Positions 21,841 to 34,300 of a stretch of DNA of 64,000 nucleotides are shown here, one piece after another. Made by a program: the position numbers and the translations under genes. Under the pieces are notes generated by a model. The model worked only from the letters and a program-made list of their open reading frames with translations, did no database searches and had not been told where the DNA came from. The DNA comes from Hydractinia symbiolongicarpus (lineage: Eukaryota > Cnidaria > Hydrozoa > Anthoathecata > Hydractiniidae), in contig NC_079882.1 of the NCBI RefSeq assembly GCF_029227915.1, forward strand, positions 1,736,001-1,800,000. Direction: 5' to 3'. Positions within the stretch are counted from its first letter, which is position 1; each line of letters starts with the position of its first letter.

Positions 21841-24835
21841 GCTATTTCTTCAGCTCGAGATAACGGCTAAGATTGTTCCCACAGTAAAAAAATGACTTTT
21901 CAATCTTAATTCTTAAATGAAGCGCTACCACAGCGCCCAGTGTAAGCGCTGAATTGCGGCAATCATGTCAAATTAAAAAGAATGTTATTTCTTGGAGTCC
22001 ATTGTATCACTTATAACATTTATAAAGTCACAGACCAAAATCAGTCCAATTTAGCCCCACTGTCAATCATTTCACTGTTAAAAGCGATACAACCGAGTAA
22101 TATGAGAAAAATATCCCTAAGTACATGTTGGTACGAATATGTGACGCAACTGTTGTAACTGAAGCGGATTGATACCGTTAGAAAGTCAATGAAATGTAGT
22201 TTTTGAAACTATCGCTATTTTTTCAGCGCTCGATAACGGTTAGGATTGGTCCCACAGTAAAGAATGACTTATTTACCTAAACTTTTAAATGAAGCACTAC
22301 CACAGAGCCCAGTGTAATCGCTGAGTTCCGGCAATCACGTCAAACTAAGAAGAATGTTATTTCTTGGAGTCCAATTGTCTCATTTATCACATTTATCAGG
22401 TCACAGTCCAAAGTTAGTTCAATTAAGTCCCACAGTCAATCGTTTCATTGTTAAAAGCGATGAAACCTAGTAATATCAGAAATATCGCTAAATGCATGTT
22501 GGTACGAATACATGACCCAACCGTTGTAACTCAAACGGACTGACAACGTTTAAAAGTCAATGAAATGTAGTTTCTGAAACTCTCGCTATTTCTTCAGCTC
22601 GAGATAACGGCTAAGATTGTTCCCACAGTAAAAAAATGACTTTTCAATCTTAATTCTTAAATGAAGCGCTACCACAGCGCCCAGTGTAAGCGCTGAATTG
22701 CGGCAATCATGTCAAATTAAAAAGAATGTTATTTCTTGGAGTCCATTGTATCACTTATAACATTTATAAAGTCACAGACCAAAATCAGTCCAATTTAGCC
22801 CCACTGTCAATCATTTCACTGTTAAAAGCGATACAACCGAGTAATATGAGAAAAATATCCCTAAGTACATGTTGGTACGAATATGTGACGCAACTGTTGT
22901 AACTGAAGCGGATTGATACCGTTAGAAAGTCAATGAAATGTAGTTTTTGAAACTATCGCTATTTTTTCAGCGCTCGATAACGGTTAGGATTGGTCCCACA
23001 GTAAAGAATGACTTATTTACCTAAACTTTTAAATGAAGCACTACCACAGAGCCCAGTGTAATCGCTGAGTTTCGGCAATCATGTCAAATTAAGAAGAATG
23101 TTATTTCTTGGAGTCCACTTGTCTCACTTACAACATTTATAAAGTCACAGACCAAAATTAGTTCAATTTAACCCCAAAGTCAATCGTTTCACTGTTAAAA
23201 GCGATACAACCTAGTAATATCAGAAAAATGTCGCTAAATACATGTTGGTACGAATACATGACCCAACCGTTGCAACTCAAACGGACTGACAACGTTAAAA
23301 AGTCAATGAAATGTAGTTTCTGAAACTCTCGCTATTTCTTCAGCTCGAGATAACGGCTAAGATTGTTCCCACAGTAAAAAAATGACTTTTCAATCTTAAT
23401 TCTTAAATGAAGCGCTACCACAGCGCCCAGTGTAAGCGCTGAATTGCGGCAATCATGTCAAATTAAAAAGAATGTTATTTCTTGGAGTCCATTGTATCAC
23501 TTATAACATTTATAAAGTCACAGACCAAAATCAGTCCAATTTAGCCCCACTGTCAATCATTTCACTGTTAAAAGCGATACAACCGAGTAATATGAGAAAA
23601 ATATCCCTAAGTACATGTTGGTACGAATATGTGACGCAACTGTTGTAACTGAAGCGGATTGATACCGTTAGAAAGTCAATGAAATGTAGTTTTTGAAACT
23701 ATCGCTATTTTTTCAGCGCTCGATAACGGTTAGGATTGGTCCCACAGTAAAGAATGACTTATTTACCTAAACTTTTAAATGAAGCACTACCACAGAGCCC
23801 AGTGTAATCGCTGAGTTCCGGCAATCACGTCAAACTAAGAAGAATGTTATTTCTTGGAGTCCAATTGTCTCATTTATCACATTTATCAGGTCACAGTCCA
23901 AAGTTAGTTCAATTAAGTCCCACAGTCAATCGTTTCATTGTTAAAAGCGATGAAACCTAGTAATATCAGAAATATCGCTAAATGCATGTTGGTACGAATA
24001 CATGACCCAACCGTTGTAACTCAAACGGACTGACAACGTTTAAAAGTCAATGAAATGTAGTTTCTGAAACTCTCGCTATTTCTTCAGCTCGAGATAACGG
24101 CTAAGATTGTTCCCACAGTAAAAAAATGACTTTTCAATCTTAATTCTTAAATGAAGCGCTACCACAGCGCCCAGTGTAAGCGCTGAATTGCGGCAATCAT
24201 GTCAAATTAAAAAGAATGTTATTTCTTGGAGTCCATTGTATCACTTATAACATTTATAAAGTCACAGACCAAAATCAGTCCAATTTAGCCCCACTGTCAA
24301 TCATTTCACTGTTAAAAGCGATACAACCGAGTAATATGAGAAAAATATCCCTAAGTACATGTTGGTACGAATATGTGACGCAACTGTTGTAACTGAAGCG
24401 GATTGATACCGTTAGAAAGTCAATGAAATGTAGTTTTTGAAACTATCGCTATTTTTTCAGCGCTCGATAACGGTTAGGATTGGTCCCACAGTAAAGAATG
24501 ACTTATTTACCTAAACTTTTAAATGAAGCACTACCACAGAGCCCAGTGTAATCGCTGAGTTCCGGCAATCACGTCAAACTAAGAAGAATGTTATTTCTTG
24601 GAGTCCAATTGTCTCATTTATCACATTTATCAGGTCACAGTCCAAAGTTAGTTCAATTAAGTCCCACAGTCAATCGTTTCATTGTAAAAAGCGATGAATC
24701 CTAGTAATATCAGAAAAATATCGCTAAATGCATGTTGGTACGAATACATGACCCAACCGTTGTAACTCAAACGGACTGACAACGTTTAAAAGTCAATGAA
24801 ATGTAGTTTCTGAAACTGTCGCTATTTCTTCAGCT
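21841..24835 (+). repeat. Dimer/tetramer HOR, 745 and 1490 bp
   Basis: The marker 'cagctcgagataacggctaag' occurs at 21851, 22595, 23341 and 24085. Alternate spacings are 744 and 746 bp, and every second copy is 1490 bp apart. Within the 1490 bp unit one C-type monomer has 'cagaaatatcgctaaatgc' (2-base shorter) and another starts as B ('cttacaacatttat', 'aaccccaaagtc') before turning to C. The two tetramers (about 21590-23085 and 23085-24575) look nearly identical. The rest is A-subclass ('gagtccattgtatcac') alternating with C. No gene is seen. Confidence 0.82.
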
Positions 24836-27800
24836 CGCGATAACGGCTAGGATTGGTCCCACAGTAAAAAAATGACTTTTTAATCTTAATTCTTAAATGA
24901 AGCGCTACCACAGCGCCCAGTGTAATCGCTGAGTTTCGGCAATCATGTCAAATTAAAAAGAATGTTATTTCTTGGAGTCCACTTGTATCACTTATAACAT
25001 TTATAAAGTCACAGACCAAAATCAGTTCAATTTAGTCCCACTGTCAATCATTTCACTGTTAAAAGCGATGCAACCGACTAATATGAGAAAAATATCGCTG
25101 ATAACATGTTGGTACGAATATGTGACGCGACCGTTGTAACTGAAGCGGATTGATACCGTTAGAAAGTCAATGAAATGTAGTTTTTGAAGCTGTCGCTATT
25201 TGTTCAGCGCGCGATAACGGCTAGGATTGCTCCCACAGTAAAAAATGACTTATTAATCTCAATTTTTAAATGAAGCGCTACCACAACGCCCAGTGTAATC
25301 GCTAAGTTGCGGCAATCATTTCAACTTAAGAAGAATGTTATTTCTTGGAGTCCACTTGTCTCACTTATAACATTTATAAAGTCACAGACCAAAATCAGTT
25401 CAATTTAGTCCCACTGTCAATCGTTTCACTGTTAAAAGCGATGCAACCGAGTAATATGAGAAAAATATCGCTGATAACATGTTGGTACGAATATGTGACG
25501 CAACTGTTGTAACTGAAGCGGATTGATACCGTTAGAAAGTCAATGAAATGTAGTTTTTGAAACTGTCGCTATTTCTTCAGCGCTCGATAACGGTTAGGAT
25601 TGGTCCCACAGTAAAGAATCACTTATTTACCTAAACTTTTAAATGAAGCGCTACCACAGCGCCCAGTGTAATCGCTGAGTTCCGGCAATCACCTCAAACT
25701 TAGAAGAATGTTATTTCTTGAAGTCCAATTGTCTCATTTATCACATTTATCAGGTCACAGTTCAAAGTTAGTTCAATTAAGTCCCACAGTCAATCGTTTC
25801 ATTGTTAAAAGCGATGCAACCTAGTAATATCAGAAAAATGTCTCTAAATACATGTTGGTACGAATACATGACCCAACCGTTGCAACTCAAACGGACTGAC
25901 AACGTTAGAAAGTCAATGAAATGTAGTTTCTGAAACTCTCGCTATTTCTTCAGCTCGCGATAACGGCTAAGATTGTTCCCACAGTAAAAAAATGACTTTT
26001 CAATCTTAATTCTTAAATGAAGCGCTACCACAGCGCCCAGTGTAAGCGCTGAATTGCGGCAATCATGTCAAATTAAAAAGAATGTTATTTCTTGGAGTCC
26101 ATTGTATTACTTATAACATTTATAAAGTCACAGACCAAAATCAGTCCAATTTTGCCCCACTGTCAATCATTTCACTGTTAAAAGCGATACAACCGAGTAA
26201 TATGAGAAAAATATCCCTAAGTGCATGTTGGTACGAATATGTGACGCAACTGTTGTAACTGAAGCGGATTGATACCGTTAGAAAGTCGATGAAATGTAGT
26301 TTTTGAAACTATCGCTATTTTTTCAGCGCTCGATAACGGTTAGGATTGGTCCCACAGTAAAGAATGACTTATTTACCTAAACTTTTAAATGAAGCACTAC
26401 CACAGAGCCCAGTGTAATCGCTGAGTTCCGGCAATCACGTCAAACTAAGAAGAATGTTATTTCTTGGAGTCCAATTGTCTCATTTATCACATTTATCAGG
26501 TCACAGTCCAAAGTTAGTTCAATTAAGTCCCACAGTCAATCGTTTCATTGTTAAAAGCGATGAAACCTAGTAATATCAGAAAAATATCGCTAAATGCATG
26601 TTGGTACGAATACATGACCCAACCGTTGTAACTCAAACGGACTGACAACGTTAAAAAGTCAATGAAATGTAGTTTCTGAAACTGTCGCTATTTCTTCAGC
26701 TCGCGATAACGGCTAGGATTGGTCCCACAGTAAAAAAATGACTTTTTAATCTTAATTTTTAAATGAAGCGCTACCACAGCGCCCAGTGTAATCGCTGAGT
26801 TTCGGCAATCATGTCAAATTAAAAAGAATGTTATTTCTTGGAGTCCACTTGTATCACTTATAACATTTATAAATTCACAGACCAAAATCAGTTCAATTTA
26901 GTCCCACTGTCAATCATTTCACTGTTAAAAGCGATGCAACCGAGTAATATGAGAAAAATATCGCTGATAACATGTTGGTACGAATATGTGACGCGACCGT
27001 TGTAACTGAAGCGGATTGATACCGTTAGAAAGTCAATGAAATGTAGTTTTTGAAGCTGTCGCTATTTGTTCCGCGCGATAACGGCTAGGATTGCTCCCAC
27101 AGTAAAAAATGACGTATTAATCTCAATTTTTAAATGACGCGCTACCACAACGCCCAGTGTAATCGCTAAGTTGCGGCAATCATTTCAACTTAAGAAGAAT
27201 GTTATTTCTTGGAGTCCACTTGTCTCACTTATAACATTTATAAAGTCACAGACCAAAATCAGTTCAATTTAGTCCCACTGTCAATCGTTTCACTGTTAAA
27301 AGCGATGCAACCGAGTAATATGAGAAAAATATCGCTGATAACATGTTGGTACGAATATGTGACGCAACCGTTGTAACTGAAGCGGATTGATACCGTTAGA
27401 AAGTCAATGAAATGTAGTTTTTGAAACTGTCGCTATTTCTTAAGCGCGCGATAACGGCTAGGATTACTCCCACAGTAAAAAATGACTTATTAATCTAAAT
27501 TTTTAAATGAAGCGCTACCACAACGCCCAGTGTAATCGCTGAGTTCCGGCAATCATGTCAAATTAAGAAGAATGTTATTTCTTGGAGTCCACTTGTCTCA
27601 CTTACAACATTTATAAAGTCACAGACCAAAATCAGTTCAATTTAGCCCCACAGTCAATCGTTTCACTGTTAAAAGCGATGCAACCGAGTAATATGAGAAA
27701 AATATCGCTGATAACATGTTGGTACGAATATGTGACGCGACCGTTGTAACTGAAGCGGATTGATACCGTTAGAAAGTCAATGAAATGTAGTTTTTGAAGC

Positions 27801-28300
27801 TGTCGCTATTTGTTCAGCGCGCGATAACGGCTAGGATTGCTCCCACAGTAAAAAATGACTTATTAATCTCAATTTTTAAATGAAGCGCTACCACAGCGCC
27901 CAGTGTAATCGCTGAGTTCCGGCAATCACGTCAAACTAAGAAGAATGTTATTTCTTGGAGTCCATTGTATCACTTATAACATTTATCAGGTCACAGTCCA
28001 AAGTTAGTTCAATTAAGTCCAACAGTCAATCGTTTCATTGTTAAAAGCGATGAAACCTAGTAATATCAGAAAAATATCGCTAAATGCATGTTGGTACGAA
28101 TACATGACCCAACCGTTGTAACTCAAACGGACTGACAACGTTAAAAAGTCATTGAAATGTAGTTTCTGAAACTGTCACTATTTCTTCAGCTCGCGATAAT
28201 GGCTAGGATTGGTCCCACAGTTAAAAAATGACTTTTTAATCTTAATTCTTAAACGAAGCGCTACCACAACGCCCAGTGTAATTGCTGAGTTGCGGCAATT
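24835..28300 (+). repeat. Block with empty-site paralogue of the LINE locus
   Basis: 24.85-26.05 kb is homologous to 18.7-20.45 kb. Left of the insertion site the offset is 6151 bp ('gctaagttgcgg' 19151/25302), right of it 5594 bp ('caatcacctcaaact' 20098/25692). The 557 bp difference equals the LINE insertion plus any target duplication. At 25500 the site reads 'gcaactgttgtaactg' uninterrupted. 26.3-28.2 kb repeats related A-B-C units, with an A/C hybrid near 27.95 kb ('gagtccattgtatcac' then 'atttatcaggtcacag'). No gene is seen. Confidence 0.8.
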
Positions 28301-31300
28301 ATTTCAACTTAAGAAGAATGTTATTTCTTGGAGTCCACTTGTCTCACTTATAACATTTATAAAGTCACAGACCAAAATTAGTTCAATTTAGCCCCACAGT
28401 CAATCGTTTCACTGTTAAAAGCGATACAACCGAGTAATATGAAAAAAATATCCCTAAGTACATTTTGGTACGAATATGTGACGCAACCGTTGTAACTGAA
28501 GCGGATTGATACCGTTAGAAAGTCAATAAAATGTAGTTTTTGAAACTATCTCTATTTCTTCAGCGCTCGATAACGGTTAGGATTAGTCCTACAGTAAAGA
28601 ATCACTTTTTTACCTAAACTTTTAAATGAAGCGCTACCACAGCGCCCAGTGTAATCGCTGATTTTCGGCAATCACGTCAAACTAAGAAGAATGTTATTTC
28701 TTGGAGTCCAATTGTCTCATTTATCTCATTTATCAGGTCACAGTCCAAAGTTAGTTCAATTAAGTCCCACAGTCAATCGATTCATTGTTAAAAGCGATGC
28801 AACCTAGTAATATCAGAAAAATGTCGCTAAATATATGTTGGTACGAATACATGACCCAACCGTTGTAACTCAAACGGACTGACAACGTTAGAAAGTCAAT
28901 GAAATGTAGTTTCTGAAACTATCGCTATTTCTTCAGCTCGCGATAACGGCTAGGATTGGTCCCACAGTAACAAGATGACTTTGTAATCTTAATTCTTAAA
29001 TGAAGCGCTACCACAGCGCCCAGTGTAATCGCTGAGTTTCGGCAATCATGTCAAATTAAAAAGATTGTTATTTCTTGGAGTCCATTGTATCACTTATGAC
29101 ATTTATAAAGTCACAGACCAAAATCAGTCCAATTTAGCCCCACAGTCAATCGTTTCACTGTTAAAAGCGATACAACCGAGTAATATGAGAAAAATATCCC
29201 TAAGTACATGTTGGTACGAATATGTGACGCAACCGTTGTAACTGAAGCGGATTGATACCGTTAGAAAGTCAATGAAATGTCGTTTGTGAAACTATCGCTA
29301 TTTTTTCAGCGCTCGATAACGGTTAGGATCTGTCCCACAGTAAAGAATGACTTATTTACCTAAACTTTTAAATGAAGCGCTACCACAGCGCCCAGTGTAA
29401 TCGCTGAGTTCCGGCAATCACGTCAAACTAAGAAGAATGTTATTTCTTGCAGTCCAATTGTCTCATTTATCACATTTATCAGGTCACAGTCCAAAGTTAG
29501 TTCAATTAAGTCCCACAGTCAATCGATTCATTGTTAAAAGCGATGCAACCTAGTAATATCAGAAAAATGTCGCTAAATATATGTTGGTACGAATACATGA
29601 CCCAACCGTTGTAACTCAGACGGACTGACAATGTTAGAAAGTCAATGAAATGTAGTTTCTGAAACTGTCGCTATTCCTTCAGCTCGCGATAACGCTAGGA
29701 TTGGTCCCACAGTAACAAAATGACTTTGTAATCTTAATTCTTAAATGAAGCGCTACCACAACGCCCAGTGTAATCGCTGAGTTCCGGCAATCATGTCAAC
29801 TTATGAAGAATGTTATATCTTGGAGTCCACTTGTCTCACTTATAACATTTATAAAGTCACAGACCGAAATCAGTTCAATTAAGTCCCACAGTCAATCGTT
29901 TCATTGTTAAAAGCGATGCAACCTAGTAATGTCAGAAAAATGTCGCTTAATACATGTTGGTACGAATACATAACCAAACCGTTGTAACTCAAACGGACTG
30001 ACAACGTTAGAAAGTCAATGAAATGTAGTTTCTGAAACTGTCGCTATTTCTTCAGCTCGCGATAACGGCTAGGATTGGTCCCACAGTAAAAAAATGACTT
30101 TTTAATCTTAATTCTTTAATGAAGCGCTACCACAGCGCCCAGTGTAATCGCTGAGTTTCGGCAATCATGTCAAATTAAAAAGAATGTTTTATCTTGGAGT
30201 CCACTTGTACCACTTATAACATTTATAAAGTCACAGACCAAAATCAGTTTAATTTAGTCCCACTGTCAATCGTTTCACTGTTAAAAGCGATGCAACCGAG
30301 TAATATGAGAAAAATATCGCTGATAACATGTTGGTACGAATATGTGACGCAACCGTTGTAACTGAAGCGGATTGATACCGTTAGAAAGTCAATGAAATGT
30401 AGTTTTTGAAACTGTCGCTATTTCTTCAGCGCGCGATAACGGCGAGGATTACTCCCACAGTAAAAAATGACTTATTAATCTAAATTTTTAAATGAAGCGC
30501 TACAAAAACGCCCAGTGTAATCGCTGAGTTCCGGCAATCATGTCAAATTAAGAAGAATGTTATTTCTTGGAGTCCACTTGTTTCACTAATAAAATTTACA
30601 AAGTCACAGACCAAAATCAGTTCAATTTAGCCCCACTGTCAATCGTTTCACTGTTAAAAGTGATGCAACCGAGTAATATGAGAAAAATATCGCTGATAAC
30701 ATGTTGGTACGAATATGTGACGCAACCGTTGTAACTGAAGCGGATTGATGCCGTTAAATAGTCAATGAAATGTAGTTTGTGAAACTGTCGCTATTTCTTC
30801 AGCGCGCGATAACGGCTAGGATTGCTCCCACAGTAAAAAATGACTTATTAATCTAAATTTTTAAATGAAGCGCTACCACAACGCCCAGTGTAATCGCTGA
30901 GTTCCGGCAATCATGTCAACTTAAGAAGAATGTTATTTCTTGGAGTCCACTTGTCTCACTTATAACATTTATAAAGTCACAGACCAAAATCAGTTCAATT
31001 AAGTCCCACAGTCAATCGTTTCATTGTTAAAAGCGATGCAACCGAGTAATATGAGAAAAATATCCCTAAGTACATGTTGGTACGAATATGTGACGCTACC
31101 GTTGTAACTGAAGCGGAGTGATACCGTTAGAAAGTCAATGAAATGTAGTTTTTGAAACTATCGCTGTTTTTTCAGCGCTCGATAACGGTTAGGATTGGTC
31201 CCACAGTAAAGATTGACTTATTTACCTAAACTTTTAAATGAAGCGCTACCACAGCGCCCAGTGTAATCGCTGAGTTCCGGCAATCACGTCAAACTAAGAA

Positions 31301-34300
31301 GAATGTTATTTCTTGGAGTCCAATTGTCTCATTTATCACATTTATCAGGTCACAGTCCAAAGTTAGTTCAATTAAGTCCCACAGTCAATCGTTTCATTGT
31401 TAAAAGCGATGCAACCTAGTAATGTCAGAACAATGTCGCTTAATACATGTTGGTACGAATACAAGACCCAACCGTTGTAACTCAAACGGACTGACAACGT
31501 TAGAAAGTCAATGATATGTAGTTTCTGAAACTGTCGCTATTTCTTCAGCTCGCGATAACGGCTAGGATTGGTCCCACAGTAAAAAAATGACTTTTTAATC
31601 TTAATTCTTAAATGAAGCGCTACCACAGCGCCCAGTGTAATCGCTGAGTTGCGGCAATCATGTCAAATTAAAAAGAATGTTATTTCTTGGAGTCCACTTG
31701 TATCACTTATAACATTTCTAAAGTCACAGACCAAAATCAGTCCAATTTAGCCCCACAGTCAATCGTTTCACTGTTAAAAGCGATGCAACCGAGTAATATG
31801 AAAAAAATATCCCTAAGTACATGTTGGTACGAATATGTGACGCAACCGTTGTAACTGAAGCGGATTGATACCGTTAGGAAGTCAATGAAATGTAGTTTTT
31901 GAAACTGTCGCTATTTCTTCAGTGCGCGATAACGGCTAGGATTACTCCCACAGTAAAAAATGACTTATTAATCTAAATTTTTAAATGAAGCGCTACCACA
32001 ACGCCCAGTGTAATCGCTGAGTTCCGGCAACCATGTCAAATTAAGAAGAATGTTATTTCTTGGAGTCCACTTGTCTCACTTATAACATTTATAAAGTCAC
32101 AGACCAAAATTAGTTCAATTTAGCCCCACAGTCAATCGTTTCACTGTTAAAAGCGATACAACCGAGTAATATGAGAAAAATATCCCTAAGTACATGTTGG
32201 TACGAATATGTGACGCAACCGTTGTAACTGAAGCGGATTGATACCGTTAGAAAGTCAATAAAATGTAGTTTTTGAAACTATCACTATTTCTTCAGCGCTC
32301 GATAACGGTTAGGATTAGTCCCACAGTAAAGAATCACTTATTTACCTAAACTTTTAAATGAAGCGCTACCACAGCGCCCAGTGTAATCGCTGAGTTCCGG
32401 CAATCACGTCAAACTAAGAAGAATGTTATTTCTTGGAGTCCAATTGTCTCATTTATCACATTTATCAGGTCACAGTCCAAAGTTAGTTCAATTAAGTCCC
32501 ACAGTCAATCGATTCATTGTTAAAAGAGATGCAACCTAGTAATATCAGAAAAATGTCGCTAAATATATGTTGGTACGAATACATGACCCAACCGTTGTAT
32601 CTCAAACGGACTGACAACGTTAGAAAGTCAATGAAATGTAGTTTCTGAAACTATCGCTATTTCTTCAGCTCGCGATAACGGCTAGGATTGGTCCCACAGT
32701 AACAAGATGACTTTGTAATCTTAATTCTTAAATGAAGCGCTACCACAGCGCCCAGTGTAATCGCTAAGTTGCGGCAATCATGTCAAATTAAAAAGAATGT
32801 TATTTCTTGGAGTCCATTGTATCACTTATAACATTTATAAAGTCACAGACCAAAATCAGTCCAATTTAGCCCCACAGTCAATCGTTTCACTGTTAAAAGC
32901 GATACAACCGAGTAATATGAGAAAAATATCCCTAAGTACATGTTGGTACGAATATGTGACGCAACCGTTGTAACTGAAGCGGATTGATACCGTTAGAAAG
33001 TCAATGAAATGTAGTTTTTGAAACTATCGATATTTTTTCAGCGCTCGATAACGGTTAGGATTGGTCCCACAGTAAAGAATGACTTATTTACCTAAACTTT
33101 TAAATGAAGCGCTACCACAGCGCCCAGTGTAATCGCTGAGTTCCGGCAATCACGTCAAACTAAGAAGAATGTTATTTCTTGGAGTCCAATTGTCTCATTT
33201 ATCACATTTATCAGGTCACAGTCCAAAGTTAGTTCAAATAAGTCCCACAGTCAATCGATTCATTGTTAAAAGCGATGCAACCTAGTAATATCAGAAAAAT
33301 GTCGCTAAATATATGTTGGTACGAATACATGACCCAACCGTTGTAACTCAGACGGACTGACAACGTTAGAAAGTCAATGAAATGTAGTTTCTGAAACTGT
33401 CGCTATTCCTTCAGCTCGCGATAACGCTAGGATTGGTCCCACAGTAACAAAATGACTTTGTAATCTTAATTCTTAAATGAAGCGCTACCACAGCGCCCAG
33501 TGTAATCGCTGAGTTTCGGCAATCATGTCAAATGAAAAAGAATTTTATTCCTTGGAGTCCACTTGTATCACTTATAACATTTATAAAGTCACAGACCAAA
33601 ATCAGTTCAATTTAGCCCCACTGTCAATCGTTTCACTGTTAAAAGCGATGCAACCGAGTAATATGAGAAAAATATCGCTGATAACATGTTGGTACGAATT
33701 TGTGACGCAACCGTTGTAACTGAGGCGGATTGATGCCGTTAAATAGTCAATGAAATGTAGTTTGTGAAACTGTCGCTATTTCTTCAGCGCGCGATAACGG
33801 CTAGGATTGCTCCCACATTAAAAAATGACTTATTAATCTAAATTTTTAAATGAAGCGCTACCACAACGCCCAGTGTAATTGCTGAATTGCGGCAATTATT
33901 TCAACTTAAGAAGAATGTTATTTCTTGGAGTCCAATTGTCTCATTTATCACATTTATCAGGTCACAGTCCAAAGTTAGTTCAATTAAGTCCCACAGTCAA
34001 TCGATTCATTGTTAAAAGCGATGCAACCTAGTAATATCAGAAAAATGTCGCTAAATATATGTTGGTACGAATACATGACCCAACCGTTGTAACTCAGACG
34101 GACTGACAACGTTAGAAAGTCAATGAAATGTAGTTTCTGAAACTGTCGCTATTCCTTCAGCTCGCGATAACGCTAGGATTGGTCCCACAGTAACAAAATG
34201 GTTTTGTAATCTTAATTCTTAAATGAAGCGCTACCACAGCGCCCAGTGTAATCGCTGAGTTTCGGCAATCATGTCAAATGAAAAAGAATTTTAATCCTTG

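Noticed and set aside
28209-28391. Open frame of 60 codons across an A/B hybrid monomer.
   Set aside because: It exists only because of a shifted A-run ('cagttaaaaaatg') and hybrid sequence, so it is not conserved in other monomers.
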